A stretch of 64,000 nt of DNA, from assembly GCA_905178155.1 (NCBI GenBank), contig CAJINV010000003.1, positions 2,769,715 through 2,833,714 on the forward strand, written 5' to 3'. Shown in pieces: positions 21,245 through 33,202 of this stretch. Source of the DNA: Amoebophrya sp. A120 (lineage: Eukaryota > Sar > Dinophyceae > Syndiniales > Amoebophryaceae). Each line of letters opens with the position of its first letter. Position 1 is the stretch's first letter. A program made the translations under genes and the position numbers. The notes beneath the pieces are model-generated. The model was given only the letters and a program-made list of their open reading frames with translations, had not been told where the DNA came from and did not search any database.

Positions 21245-24200
21245 TTACGGGCATGGCTCTGAGGATTCTGCGACCTGATCTGGTTCTCCTGGCGTGAGGC
21301 TGGTACCGTTTCCGTTTCCCGCTGCCGTGCTGGGGAATAGTGGCTGGTGCATCCCGCGGCCGAGTTTTTTCCGAAACGGATCGAACTCCCGCAGGCAGAG
21401 CTCGTCGTGGGGGTTCGGCTGCCCAGAAAAGATGCGGGTGATCAGCTTGGCCACACCAGGCCCCAGCATAAAGCCTTGGCCGCCCAGCCCCACTGCGTGG
21501 AACAGGCCGGCGTAGTGGCGGTCGAATCCGACCAGGGGGTTGCCGTCGGTGGTGTTCGCGTACAGCCCGCGCCAGATGCGTCGAACCTCCACGTGCTCGC
21601 GCGCGTGGGGCAGCACAGCAAGGAGCCGTTTAGCCAGCAGCGGGAGAAAATGACTGGTCTCCTGTGTGTCAAAACCGGGAACTTCTGGGTAGGGCGCATT
21701 CGATATCGAGTACCAAAATCTTTCTTCCATCAACATGTAGTGAAAGCAGTGAACAAAAACATGCATACTGAGGAAAAAAATTGACAAGATGCTCCTGTAC
21801 GTGCACGCGCATTCATCAGAATAAAAAGGAAGCGTGATCAGCTCACATTTGTTCCTTCTGGAAAGTATGGCAATCAACCTCGTGAAGATTCGATCATTCT
21901 GAAATGAAGAAATTGCGATAAAATTACGATTATGCAAGCTGCGCGGCGCGAACTGTGGCTTCAGGACACGACGAGTACTAGATTTTGGTTCAACTTGGAT
22001 ATTGGAGAGCAGAAGCTGTCCCCGGTCGTTTTGGTAGAAGTAAAAACTGGAAGATCCCGCGAAGTTGCGAATATCCACCACCAGGGGCTGGATCTTGGGA
22101 AACCCGGGGTTTCCGAGACAGGGCTTGGTGACGGCCGCGTCGTGGGAATCGACCTTCAGTGCGAGCGTGTGCCCCAAAGTCGAGACCACCTCGTTCGTCG
22201 TGGCCCCCAGGCAGTTGACCACGCACGTGGTGGCGCGGAATTTCCGCAATCTGCCCGTTCGCGTGTCCAATGCGGTTACGCCGACTACGCGGTTCTGGAT
22301 CATGTTCGTTGAAGATGATGGGAAGTCGCTACCTGGAGGTGCTGGGACCGTAGTGGTCACCCCGGAAGCTTTTTCTACTGCTGCTCCACCACCAGCACCC
22401 GTGGACGATAGCATGAAGCCCGCGACCTTGTGACAGAACTCGAAGCGAACGCCGCGCTGCTTTGCCAGGCGGAGCATGGACAGACTGGTGAGGTAGGGTG
22501 TCGCCTGGCCGTCCCGCGGAGAGAAGATACCGCCCCGGAGATTCTGCTTCTCAATGCCCGGCACCAGCTTCTCGACCTCCGCCGGCGGAATCCAGTCAAT
22601 TTCCAGCCCGAATTTCCACTGTGTCGGAAGCAGATTTTTCAGCTTCCGCTCGTCTTCCTCGGTGTAGAGTGGGAACAGATAGCCACCGTCCCGCCAGTCG
22701 ATGTTATCCCCCGTGTCACGCTGCCAGTTCCGTAAAATTTCCACACCTGTGTGAATAGTGGATATCACATTTACAACTCGAAGACTTCGAGATTTATTGC
22801 TAGCACGACCTTCGCCTGTCACAGCATCAACTATGAAGAAAACATCGAGGTTTATTAAACTACTGTCGAGGCCAACGACGATTTTTGCTCCGTTTCCAAA
22901 TGTTGCTCGCACGCCTCCGAGCGCCCGCTTGTTGTCCCCTTGGCCGCTGGATGGGTTTCCATCGAGTACCAACACTTTCGCGAAGTGGTCTTTGAGGAAC
23001 AGCGCCGTTGGCGTGCCGACGGCCCCCGCCCCCAGGACGATGATGTCGAAAGTTTCACAGTCCTCTTCAAACGAAAGCTTGGGGGCACCACTGCGGATGG
23101 TGGCCGTTGGAGGTTCCGCTTTTGCGAGGGCCGCGATGGACAGCTCCAAGTTCAGTGGACGCTGGTGCCGCCGGTTGAGCAGTGTCGCACTGGACACTGC
23201 AGGTGACGCGCCGGAGGTTTTATCATTGGCTGCAACTCCGTCGGCCTGCTGCACGGTCACGGCCTCGGCGTGCTTTGTTGTTTTCGTGCGGACCTCTGCT
23301 ACTGCCTCTCCACTTGCACTTGGACTTGCGCCTCCAGGCGGCAGTGGAATTTTTCCGTCTTGGATCAGGTTCAGCACTGCGGCGGAGCACTGGTAGCCGC
23401 CACAGTAGCCCATTCCCTGGCGCGTGAGCTGCTTTACCGCGTTCATGTCCCCGTTGGACTCCAGCACCGCCTTCTTGATCTCCCCCAAACGCACCTTCTC
23501 ACATCGACAAACGATGGCAGTATCCTCAATATCAGCAAAGTCATGAAGATCCCCACCAGCGCGGAGACTACTTGCCTCTGTGGTCCTGTTCTGGTGTTCC
23601 TTTCTCGGTTTACCTGCGCAGGCGCTTCCCTTGGTTCCGGTTTCATCTCGGCATGCACACGATGATATTGTTCCGGCAGGTCGTTGGGCACTTGCTGATC
23701 CCTCGGCGGGGGACTGGAGGTGGTCATCTTTCGAAGCTTCACTGGTCATGGCCGTCGCGACTGACGCAGCTTTTGCTTTGCAACAGGCCGACGAGTCGTT
23801 TGCTTCATTTGGAATCAAGGCAGATCGCACTGGTGTGTCGAGATCGTCGGGCCCTCGAGACCCATTGTGGACGCCAAGTATGATCTGCTGGGCCACTTTC
23901 TTGGCACAGGCTTCACTCCTGGCAACGTCGCCCCCGCAGGAGGGAACGTGGAAGACCGGAACTTGCAGAAACTCCTGCGCTTTTTCAAGCAGTTCCGTCG
24001 CCGGAATTTTCGCGATTGCGACCACCACCATGTTGGTCGCCAGGGTGACCTGTAATTATCGCGGTGAATGTTTCATAGAGTGTGGTTCTATTTACGAGTT
24101 GTACTTTTCTCGAGAACAACGATACAAATTTCATTTTCTTCTGTCAACGATCTTCTGAGCAATCTTGAGAAAGAAACGGCGCTGCCACTGCCGCTGCATA

Positions 24201-25897
24201 CTGAAGGCCATCAATGTATATTTCAGTCCAGCAGGTGCGCACCGGACAGGACCAGGAGGCGCACTGCGCGAGATAAAACAAAATCAGACGAGTACGAGAG
24301 CAGTTGTGCGTGATATGAAAAACGTAGGAGAAGTTCTAGATACCATGCGACTGTCGGAGCTCTCTGGTTGTGTGTGGTCCCGGATGGTGAGCGACTGGAC
24401 CGCGCCAGTCCCACCTGCGCTCGCAGCCAAGATGTCGCAATAGGAAAAAACCGGAAATTTCTTTTCCTCCATACTACAAAATCGGTACAAATCCGACGCC
24501 GTGCGCTGGTGCTGACGCTCCGGGTTGGCCAACCCGACAACGTCCGCGCCTCGCGAGGCCAGAGTCTCGGCGATGCGAAAGGCCTCGCTTGTCCCGCCAA
24601 CCACCACCACTTTCTTGCCGGTCAACCGTTTGACGCGCGCTGCCTGGTCCCAGAAGACTACTCCGGGAAGGTCCTGTGAAAAATATCAAGTACAATACTT
24701 TTACGTGACGTGAGTGTGTCGGGCTCGAGGGTTCACGACTTTCGTCGTAGCATACCTCGATGTTAACGGGAGCAAGAGGGGTATTGATGAGGCTTCCTGA
24801 CGCAATGAACATGACGACTGTAATCTACAACGGCTCGGATGATGAAAGAACAATGAGTCATTTGTTTCTGAAGCAACTTTTCTTCTTTTTCTTCGGTCGT
24901 TCAGAAACAGGATCGGTTTCGGTCGAGTTCACTAAAAAACCAAATCAAAAATGGCCACACTGTTGTACATTGCCGGGGAAAACCGCATAACCCGGACGGC
25001 CGCCACACGCGAACACCACTGCTTTTTCCGGCTTGCACAAACGGTATCGATCCGCGTCGGCGTAGTGCACTCCTAAGTACCCGTCACTGAACACTCCGAC
25101 CACCTGGGCCTGGAGATGTATCCTGAGGAAAAACGTACCCACACCAGAGTCAGGATGGGGATTTTGCAACACAAACCTAGGAGCTTTGTGAGTCACGCAT
25201 GACAAGTTGCACTCTGCAGTGTAGTGCAGGTTAGCAAGTGCAGCCGCATCACAGATTCATCTGCTCATCCTGTTCACAGCATCACAAATTCCTAAACACG
25301 ATTGGAAATGGCTCTCATGGGGATGCGCATTACACGTCTTCCTGTCTTTGGCTTTGCAAATCTGCATTACAACTCTGGCGTGGGGACGTTTTTACTCAGG
25401 ATAAGATGTGAACACGGTTCAGCCTTCCTGAGCGTCGACTCCTCTAGACACGATTGGGGCGCCACTGCTTGTTCTCGATAGACATCAGCGCCGCTAGACG
25501 CTGCAGGTCCGGCTGGTTGTTTGCTTTCAGACGCCAAGAAGAAATTGTCGGATCCACCCAGGCGCTCGCCTTTCTCAAAAAGTCGTATCCTTGACGGTCG
25601 TCCCGTATTCGGTAGTTCATGCAGTGCGTTTGCAACTGCAACGCCCCCGGCTCCCCCTCCGACAATGAGAACATCGCAAATGTCTGGAGTGCCGGAGATA
25701 CCTCCTTCAGAACGGTTGAGGAGTGTCGTGTCACCGCCTTGCGAAGATTGCCCCGGTCCTCCTGAAGCAGGTGCCTCACAGTGTGACGAACCGATGACAG
25801 AGTGAGCGATCCTGTTCAAGCGCCGGCACGGGGCCCCAACCGCATCTTGCGCTTGCCCACGCATCACTGGGCTTGCTGGGGTACGTTGTTGACGCAT
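21245..25897 (-). CDS. Fused HcnB/HcnC-type (proline/opine dehydrogenase-like) flavoprotein
   Basis: Predicted amino-acid or opine-type dehydrogenase with both flavin subunits in one chain. Exon 1 (25897-25404) has a first dinucleotide-binding motif CDVLIVGGGAGGVAVANAL. Exon 2 (25118-24969) ends GGRPGYAVFPGN. Exon 3 (24673-24344) has LPGVVFWDQ and a second GKKVVVVGGTSEAF motif, completing a pyridine-nucleotide-disulfide-oxidoreductase fold. Exon 4 (from 24049) has the BFD-like cysteine cluster VCRCEKV...GMGYCGGYQC, then a DAO-type domain: FDIIVLGAGAVGTPTALFL, WRDGGYLFPLYTEED and, near the end, TTDGNPLVGF...HAVGLGGQGFMLGPG. Introner E1 splits exons 1 and 2; precise excision gives CSHLQAQVVGVF. 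Exon 3 to 4 is a GT-AG join giving SRMVTLATN. A probable intron at about 21.7-21.99 kb precedes SNAPYPEVPGFD, and 22738-22890 may be a further short one. The substrate is unknown. Confidence 0.85.
25119..25403. mobile_element. Introner element E1 (TIR, 5-bp TSD)
   Basis: A 285-bp unit with inverted repeats of about 31 bp and few mismatches: left TATCCTGAGGAAAAACGT, right ACGTTTTTACTCAGGATA. It is flanked by exact AGATG repeats (25114-25118 and 25404-25408). It interrupts the flavoprotein gene between exons 1 and 2, and removal with one repeat copy restores the frame. The interior shares CATGCGTGACTCAC and TCTGTGATGCG words with the B family, but its terminal repeats are different. Confidence 0.88.
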
Positions 25898-26970
25898 TTT
25901 CGTCAAATGTGAAGACCTTTGTTGATCTACGCTGTTGCCTGTTCACACCACACGATAATATTGCTGCGCCGCAAATACTAGCACCAGGAGCGCCTCCTGC
26001 AGCTGGTCCGGCTTTGCTCGCAATTTCCCACGACTAAGTATAAGCAAGCAATACGTGACCGATCCGAATTTGCTGCAACGAGCGGCATCATAATACCACG
26101 TCGTTTCTCATCACGAAAAAAAAAGCAAATAAATCATCCGACTTAAGATAGCAATAGTCACACAGCCTCGGAAACTTAACGGATCACCAGGGTTAAACTT
26201 CAAAACTCAACTTTCTGGAACGACAGAGATCACTCATCCGATTGGGAGTACTCAGGGACAACGACATGAGGAAAACGAAAATGTCAACTAGTATTTGATG
26301 TAGACATAGTAGTGCGAGATGTAATTCATAGGCGGCTATCAGGGGTGGGGATGATATGGTCAATAGGGTTATGGTCCTGCTCAATTGTTCGGCATGACCA
26401 TGCTTCAATGTCAATTAAGGTTGTCGTGCCAAAGCGAGACTCACACTTTTATGGACGAGTTTTCGAGCTATCGAAATCTGACTCTTGTGGAAAAAGTTTT
26501 CCGAACACAACAGGCCTTTCCGCGCTCGTACAACTGCATGGAACACGATTGCGTAGCAGGGTAATTCCACTTACAGGATAGATTTTTCACATTACTACAT
26601 TGGAAACGAAGTCTACTAACGGGAAGTAGCAAGTGCAACACAACTCCATTACGTCGATGTCACCTAGCTCCTTGACGTTTCAATTTCTAGTGCGGCACGC
26701 ACCTCTGAGTGACCGTAAGGCAACATTAAGGCTCATCAAAAACCAAAAACGTCGAATCGCTGCGGTATCAAACCTCTACCTCAGGCCTAGCCCCTTGTCC
26801 CCAAATAGGCTACAAAATCTTGCATTTCCATTTGCGTTGGACTACTACAATTTCTGCAATGCCCAAGCACAAGTAGAAGTAGCTGTAGCTCGACCACCTC
26901 GAGTATAGTTTATCGTATCGAAGGACAGTAGACGAGATCCGTGCCTTTGCACTACACTGACTACCACTTC
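25898..26970. other. Intergenic region, no gene seen
   Basis: AT-rich spacer between the flavoprotein start and the next minus-strand gene's stop. Frames are short and without domains. It presumably contains the flavoprotein promoter and the 3' region of the 27-30 kb gene or a boundary between the two. Confidence 0.4.
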
Positions 26971-26976
26971 TTAGGG

Positions 26977-29900
26977 TTAGGCTCCACCGGTTCTCATCTG
27001 TTGCTCCGAGCGTCTACCAGGGTCGTGACCTTGCCCCTCTGTAGAAGTTCCGGTCGCGGTCGTCTCGCCGGGAAGATCCTCGGCTGGGGCAGCAGGCATG
27101 CCCACCACGTGTCGATCGAGCCCGCCCACCGCCGCGAGAAGAAGGAGGACTTGTGCCAAGTCCGCCCCCGTGTGAACTAGCAGCGCGTGCGACTCGAACA
27201 GTTCCGCGGTGATCTCCCCCGTCGCATTGTCAAAGATCTGGTAACGGTCTCGAGGACGTCTCATCCGTATCGAAGTAGTTGTCGTGTTTCCTCCGGGGGC
27301 GGTTGTTCTTTTCTTGATGTTACGAGGACTATTTTGCATTTGCTCTGCGTGCTGTTGCACAGCACCTCTGGCAGCTGCCTCGAGTTCCTGCGGAACGACC
27401 TCTCCTGCACCGATCAAAGCACTTATTGATGTGTTCGACGTCGGATTTTTTGATATTATACTAGGGCCGCTTTTTCGGAGGTTCGGCCCAGCTTGCGGCG
27501 GTGCTCCGTTTTTGGCCGTGCCCGTATTTGAGGTGATGTCTCGATTGGTCTGTAGCTTCTGCTCTGTTTCCAGTGCCGGAACAACATCTTGTTGCTGATG
27601 TCCTTCCTCCACTTGTAGTACTTCCTCTGCCGCACCTTCACCTTCGGGTTGAAGGGCGCTTCTGCTTCTCTTTTTGGTGAGTTTTTTTCTGTCTTTGTTG
27701 TGACTTTTGTTGATCGCATTTTTATACTCCTTCGGCATAATTGCGGAAGCAGTTCCGTGGTCCGCGCCCTCAGCTTGGTCTGATCTTCCTTCTGCTCCAC
27801 CGGTTTTTAATGCTTCATCAACTTTTGACAAATCCTTCGCAACCTGCTTCCCCTGCGGAGGACTGGCACCCGCTCCTGGCGTGGTGCTGGTGGTCGCTTG
27901 CGGAGCCGGCACGGTAACGTGGGTTGCTGAAATTTGGCTAGTATTGGTGCTGGGAGAAGAAACAGACACAGACGGGGATCCGACGACGCGACTGGAAGGC
28001 GTTGGCGTTGTCGTCGCTGCGTGGCTGGGCAGACCTCCTGCGGAAGGTGAAGACAGATGACTGGGAATTATGGAGTGAGCCTGACTGGGTGCAGCTGCCA
28101 CTACTCCACTTGGCGCAGCTGCTGCGACAGAAGGAGTATTCGTAGTGATACTGCTAGCGGCTGATTTGGTGCTCGGAACCGCTGTTGAGGATGCGCCCCC
28201 GCCCTTGATGATTGCACTACTAGTACTAGTGCCTGACTTACTTTCCGCGGATGTTGTCGCCCCCGAAGCTGCGGAGGGTGCAGTTGCTGTGTCCTTGCTG
28301 GCAGATCTAGATTTAGGTGATTTCTTGGCCCTGCGTCCGATGCTTTTCATCTTCATTATCTGCTTCGAAAGCAACGCAACTTTTCCAGACGTGCTATGCG
28401 CTTTGGGAGTATGTTGGACAACTACGTTGACGCCCGCCGTCGGGGGCATCGAGACCCCGGGGGAAGATACGTCGCCGGTTGCTGTCGTAGAAGACGCAGC
28501 TGGCGCAGCAGCAACAGGGGCCGCTCCCGTCTCCCCGGTCCCACCTGCCGCGGTCGTGCTTGATTCTTCCAGCAAGGGCTGTGCAGCATCTGCCCTGGTT
28601 TTGGCCGTCGACGAAATGGAGCGAGCTGAAGCTCCTGCCGTAGTTCTTGCGGCGTTGTCCTTATTTTGCGCGACGAGGACCTCTGAAGTTGTCTTGGTGT
28701 CGCTGTTGGCGTCGGTTTTTACTTTTTCTACTTTGGAAAGCAGTCGCACCGGGCCCAATTCCAAAATGGTGTTCAACGCGCTCAAAAGTGATTCTGCCTC
28801 TCGTATGTCCCTCAGGGCTGGATTTCGCTCTCGCAGCATGTCCGAAGTCATAAACGCCGCGGGGAATTCCAGGCTTTGGCTCCGTGGCGAGATCTGCATT
28901 TCCCCGGTCGTGGTTCCGGGGAAGGTTGTGGCTGGTGTGGCGGTAAATGTCGAAGTACTTCGTTGGTCGCTCAGGCTCGGACGGTATATGATCCAGCGAG
29001 CGGTTGGTGCAGAAGATGCATCAACCGTTTTCCTCGAGGAATCATAACCGTGCTCTGCCAGGGGGGCCTCTCCTGCTGTATTAACGGGCTGTTCTGTGGT
29101 AGTGCTCCCGGCGGCACTACTAGAGTTGTCTGCACCAGCTGCTGTGCTGTCTCCTGCATCTGCGGTAGCGGCTGGGGCACCGTAAGTATCATGAGAAAAA
29201 AGTGTTACAGTTACACACTCGTTGGAGTTTTTGCATCACAAATTTTCTCTGTGTGGCAGAGAAAACTTGTAATGCGAAGATCATAAGGGAAAACAGGAAG
29301 GAAACGAGGCTCCCAAGCATTTCCTGCATGAGACAGGTTGTCTGTGTTGCCGATCTTGCAACACAATGGGTAACTGTAACACTTTTTTCTTGTGATAGTA
29401 AGCGGACCGCGTGCCCGGGAACCACTCGAAGCGGTCTGGATTGTCGGCACTTTGCACCAATTCGCCGAATATCAACTGCAAAAGTGTCTGGGTGTGGAAG
29501 AGTCATGCTGCTCTTGCATGACACAGAAGGTCTGGCATGGAAGCTCTAGCATCACAGATTTCGAGAAGCTTCCGCAATGCCGAAACCGCATGACAAATGC
29601 CCCATTTTGGTGGCAGAAAGTGGGCAGCTTTTGCTGCCTATGCATGAGAGATTTTTGTATGTTGTGAAATGCGCATCACAGATTTGCATTCTTCCAGACC
29701 CAGACATATTTGCAATGCATACCGAAAGGAAATAAAAACTTCGTCTTGTACTGCTCGCCGGGCCGAGCAAGCTGGTGAAAAATATTGGCGTACAGTGTAA
29801 AAACTTCCCAGACACGTGCCTCGGAAAAATTTGACCCCACTCCATCGTGGGCCCCCATCGGGGGGCGCTCGCGAACGACTGCAATCGGGATGGTGTAGCC

Positions 29901-29985
29901 CAGAAAGAGTACGACAGTGGGAACGCCTTGGTCCATGACCTCTTCTGGGGCAGGAAGCTCGTACTGAAGTTGGAAGCTGTATCAT
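26977..29985 (-). CDS. Large low-complexity protein with two introners
   Basis: Unknown protein. The N-terminal visible exon (about 29985-29722) reads QYELPAPEEVMDQGVPTVVL, then VRERPPMGAHDGVGSNFSEA and ends YKTKFLFPFG. It joins across introner B2 to ELVQSADNPDRFEWFPGTRS (29469-29398), and across introner C1 to the long last exon (29186-26977), which begins GAPAATADAGDST. Both joins are in frame only when the element and one 5-bp repeat are removed. The long exon is Ala/Ser/Thr/Pro-rich with a basic patch (KMKSIGRRAKKSPKSRSASK) and a Lys/Arg block (NKDRKKLTKKRSRSAL). Its C-terminus is more ordered (YQIFDNATGEITAELFESHA) and ends in a Gly/Thr-rich tail. The N-terminal segment may carry one hydrophobic stretch (PTVVLFLGYTIPIAVV). 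The start codon is not resolved. Confidence 0.7.
29187..29397. mobile_element. Introner element C1 (TIR, 5-bp TSD)
   Basis: A 211-bp unit with inverted repeats of about 28 bp carrying GAAAAAAGTGTTACAGTTAC on the left and its complement on the right. It starts TATCATGAG, ends CTTGTGATA, and is flanked by exact GTAAG repeats (29182-29186 and 29398-29402). Excision in the minus-strand transcript gives RSAY|GAPAA. The terminal repeats are unlike B and E beyond the TATC/GATA ends. Confidence 0.9.
29470..29721. mobile_element. Introner element B2 (TIR, 5-bp TSD)
   Basis: A 252-bp member of the same family as B1 and B3, starting TATCAACTGCAAAAGTGTC and ending CATATTTGCAATGCATA. It is flanked by exact CCGAA repeats (29465-29469 and 29722-29726). 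It lies 67 bp from C1 (29398-29469 is a tiny exon between two introners). Precise removal gives FPFGELVQSAD. Confidence 0.9.
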
Positions 29986-30223
29986 ACGGAAATGCGCAGC
30001 GCAGCGTCCGGGTTCGTCGTGTCACAAATGGCAAATCAGTGCGTCTGTGACTGTGTAGGTGTACTGTTCTTACTGAGTGAGAGTGATGCAGAAAATGAAA
30101 AATTAAAATAAATGTAAGTCTATCATCATCGCCCACGTCTAAGGAGAAGAAGATCTTTCTCCTGCGCTATGCAAGTTGGGATGAAATCAAGCATCGCTCA
30201 TCCAGACCTTGACGCAAAACTCT

Positions 30224-31903
30224 TCATGCTGATGATTCTTGTCCATTGCGACCTGTCCAGTAAAACTTTGTCAGCGTTTTCCTGTATGATAAGCTGTTTG
30301 TTGAAACCATGTAGTCCACTGCGTCACCCGTGTCGGTTCCACTTGTCAAAGCTAAGTGACTCTGCCGGGCATAGTCTCTGTCGGAGACGTCGAGAAAGAC
30401 AAAGCGGTCTTTGTACTTCCGATTGAGTTGCACCTCCAGGACTTGCGGCCGGGTCATCAGGAAGGACTCCGGTTCCTCGACTTCCTCGTCGGAGTCGGAC
30501 TGGCCCACGAGTGCGTGCTGAAAGTCACTCGGCTGGAGGAGCGGCGCAATGGGCAGCACCGGCAGCTTCAGCTGTTTCAGGTGTTCCCGCCGCGCTTTCT
30601 TGGCCTGCTTCTCCTGCAGCCGCTGCCGTTTCTCTTCTCTTTTACGGGATTCCTTGACGTACCACACGATAGCCCCCGCAATGCCGCCGCCGACCAGGAT
30701 AACCGTCAAGCTGATCCACAGCGCACAGAGACAATTACCTTCCCCGCCTCCAGGCGGACTGGTGGCGGTCCCCCCGCCGAGGAGGGGGCCATTTTTTATT
30801 TTATCGTCTGGCCCGGGTGTCGTTACCGACCCCGACGTGCCAATCAGGTTGTGATTTTCGCCACCTAATCGAGAAGGGTAATGAGCTTCTTTTGCAGAGT
30901 CTCTGCTACCGCCTCCTAGCAGCTCAGGGTGGTCCTCAAACACAACCTCATGCTCTGGTGCTGGTGCAAAGGCGGGCTGGAGGTCCTGGGGGGGTTCGGA
31001 TTGCTCTGGCGCTGGTGCTCCTTCGGAAGGCTGCAGCTCCTGGGGGGATTCGGATTGCAGCTCTGGCGCTGGCGCTTCGGAAGGCGGGAGGTTCTGGGGG
31101 GATTCGGACTTCAACTTCTTTGTCTTTCGCATAGATAATAAGCTTTGCCCGCTTTTTGGTTTTAGCCGGTGTTCCTGTTCCACCAGGGAAAATTCGCCTT
31201 TACTTCTGTCCGCAGCAACCAGCGTGCTTGTTGTAGACACTCGGTTTAATATTTTGGCTTGCGGTCGTGTCAGCAGTGCGGTTCCTCGCGGGCCGTCATC
31301 TTGCTGTTGCTCTTGCTCTGTCCCATTTTCTTTTTGTCCTTGGAAATTATTTTTAGCCCAGTTGCTAGTAATAGTAGTAAGCGTCGTGGTTGTCGCCTTG
31401 CGCTGCACGTCAGGATCAGGAAGCGAACCTACAACGTATGGGTCGTCTGCCGTTGCGGCTTGAAGGAGTGAAAACTGTGGTCTCCATTCCTCTTCCTGTG
31501 ACTCTGCGGTTGGTGCTTTATTTCCTGCTGTCCCTGTAGCATCATCTTTATGATGCTGACGAGTACGTGTTCGTTGTTCGTCCGGGCGTAGAAGGGAAGC
31601 TCCTACTTCTGCACGATTCCGAGAGCGCGTTCCTCGAGCTTCCAGTGTCTCTTCCCCTGCCTGCTTCCTAGCAACATCTACTTCTTCGTGTAGCAGCAGG
31701 GCAGAGGACTTCGACTTCTGTGTCAATGAAACAGAAACATGATCTTCAAGTGCCTCCGCCTTCTCGCTACTGGATCCATATCGCTTCACCAGAATCGACG
31801 TTTTCCGAATTTTGTTCCGAGCGTGCAACTGGAGCCCTCCAGCACCTGTCGTGCGGCGTTCCACGAGACGTGTCATCGTTCTCTTCTTGCGCTTGACGAG
31901 CAT
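30224..31903 (-). CDS. Low-complexity protein with one transmembrane segment
   Basis: Long single open stretch starting at ATG 31903 (MLVKRKKRTMTRL). The start may lie further upstream: a short frame at about 32100-31960 (MRSSIFIVVVSKSHVAKNL) could be an earlier exon. The first ~350 residues are charged and low complexity with a Pro/Glu repeat region (SESPQNLPPSEAPAPELQ, repeated about three times at 31110-30940). A hydrophobic helix, CALWISLTVILVGGGIAGAI, is followed by basic VKESRKREEKRQRLQEKQ, fitting a membrane anchor with a cytosolic C-terminus. The C-terminal part (QVLEVQLNRKYKDRFVFLDV) looks folded but is not recognised. No catalytic motif is seen. Confidence 0.65.
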   Translation of the reverse strand: MLVKRKKRTMTRLVERRTTGAGGLQLHARNKIRKTSILVKRYGSSSEKAEALEDHVSVSLTQKSKSSALLLHEEVDVARKQAGEETLEARGTRSRNRAEVGASLLRPDEQRTRTRQHHKDDATGTAGNKAPTAESQEEEWRPQFSLLQAATADDPYVVGSLPDPDVQRKATTTTLTTITSNWAKNNFQGQKENGTEQEQQQDDGPRGTALLTRPQAKILNRVSTTSTLVAADRSKGEFSLVEQEHRLKPKSGQSLLSMRKTKKLKSESPQNLPPSEAPAPELQSESPQELQPSEGAPAPEQSEPPQDLQPAFAPAPEHEVVFEDHPELLGGGSRDSAKEAHYPSRLGGENHNLIGTSGSVTTPGPDDKIKNGPLLGGGTATSPPGGGEGNCLCALWISLTVILVGGGIAGAIVWYVKESRKREEKRQRLQEKQAKKARREHLKQLKLPVLPIAPLLQPSDFQHALVGQSDSDEEVEEPESFLMTRPQVLEVQLNRKYKDRFVFLDVSDRDYARQSHLALTSGTDTGDAVDYMVSTNSLSYRKTLTKFYWTGRNGQESSA

Positions 31904-33202
31904 CAAGAATCTTCTTCCGTGGTTGCGCTACTCCACGTCAACATCCGTCTATTCTGTTGTTCCATCTTTGCGGCCTTTTACCGGATTCGGGTTCTTTTTC
32001 CGGTCCTGACAGTTGTAAGAACTGTTCATGAGCAAGGTTCTTGGCGACATGCGATTTAGAAACGACCACGATGAAGATAGAACTTCGCATGCTCATTTTG
32101 CTTCTGGCAAGCGCGTGCGCGTTCCATTCTGGTTTGTAAAGCTCAAGTAGTTACAGAACGGGGGAGGGACCAGACGCCAAAGGCCACCTAAACATAAGGA
32201 TCGTATTGAGGGGAATATTTCGTTTAGCATCGACGATTGACGATTTTCAATGTCTTTGACTCTGGCTTGCAATATGGAAATGCATCATCTTCTGTTCTTG
32301 TCGTATTCCCAAGACATTAAAAAGCAATTCGAACATATGGAGAAGAAGTAATAGTAAACGACTTGATGAACCTTAATTCACTTTGATGGGCTTGTCCTTT
32401 TTTTGAACAGTCAGAACGTACACAAAAGTAGCTCAAGAACGACGCATGCTGGACGACACGACGAAAGGATGAAGATGCTTCAAAGAACGAGTATGACGAT
32501 AGGACTATGTTTGAAGAACGACCAGTTGTAAGCACGACAGCAAGCTAGACTCATCTAACTCCAACAGTAAATACGGCTTCGGAATAAAATCCTCAAGCAC
32601 CCAACATCTGGTGCTGGGGCGGAAGGGCGACTGCCGAACATCGTACCGCTTCCTGTAGCCGTGCGCTTTTCATATTCAAAAATGTCGGCTACATACACGG
32701 CACAGTGGGCGGTACTACGCAATCGACTTTTTCTTTGATTTTGGAAGTTTCTTTCGTCCACCAATTGGATGTTTTCCCGTTCGATCGGACGGAACCAGAA
32801 GAGGACTTCCTTGTTGTGCATCGCTACATTTTTGAAATGGCGACGTGGTCCGCAACACCATGCGTCTTCGATTCACATTCACCGCGTCGTTGCAGCGAAT
32901 ACAAAAAAATCTCCGCTTACTTATTCTTCTCGCTTGCTCCGTAACAAAATAGACGAAATGCCAATGATTTGGACGACGTATCATTGTCCGCTTGAACATA
33001 GAGTTATTTTCCATTGCTGATTCTGATTCTGTAAAATAAATGCAAAGTTGTTTTCTGGGTCCAGTACTATTTCCGCCACAAGACTACTTGTGACAACTGT
33101 TGTGCAGCTCTGGGTCGCATACAACTGCGTTGACAATAAAACCTTGGTGGAAGATCGTGCACAATGATGCTAAAATTGCGTTGCGCTTGCGAAAAAAAAC
33201 AG
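31904..33202. other. Spacer with weak coding-like pieces
   Basis: No gene is supported. Two weak signals are present. A 22-codon plus-strand frame at 32071-32139 reads MKIELRMLILLLASACAFHS like a signal peptide. A minus-strand frame near 32820-32700 (KEVLFWFRPIERENIQLVDE) is coding-like but short. Neither has a neighbour to join to. Confidence 0.3.

Noticed and set aside
28145-29047. 300-codon Ala/Val-rich plus-strand frame
   Set aside because: Shadow of the Ala/Ser/Thr-rich exon on the minus strand, which is joined in frame to two upstream exons.
32071-32139. Signal-peptide-like short frame on the plus strand
   Set aside because: Only 22 codons, no downstream plus-strand exon to join, and against the uniform gene direction. 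Kept only as a note.
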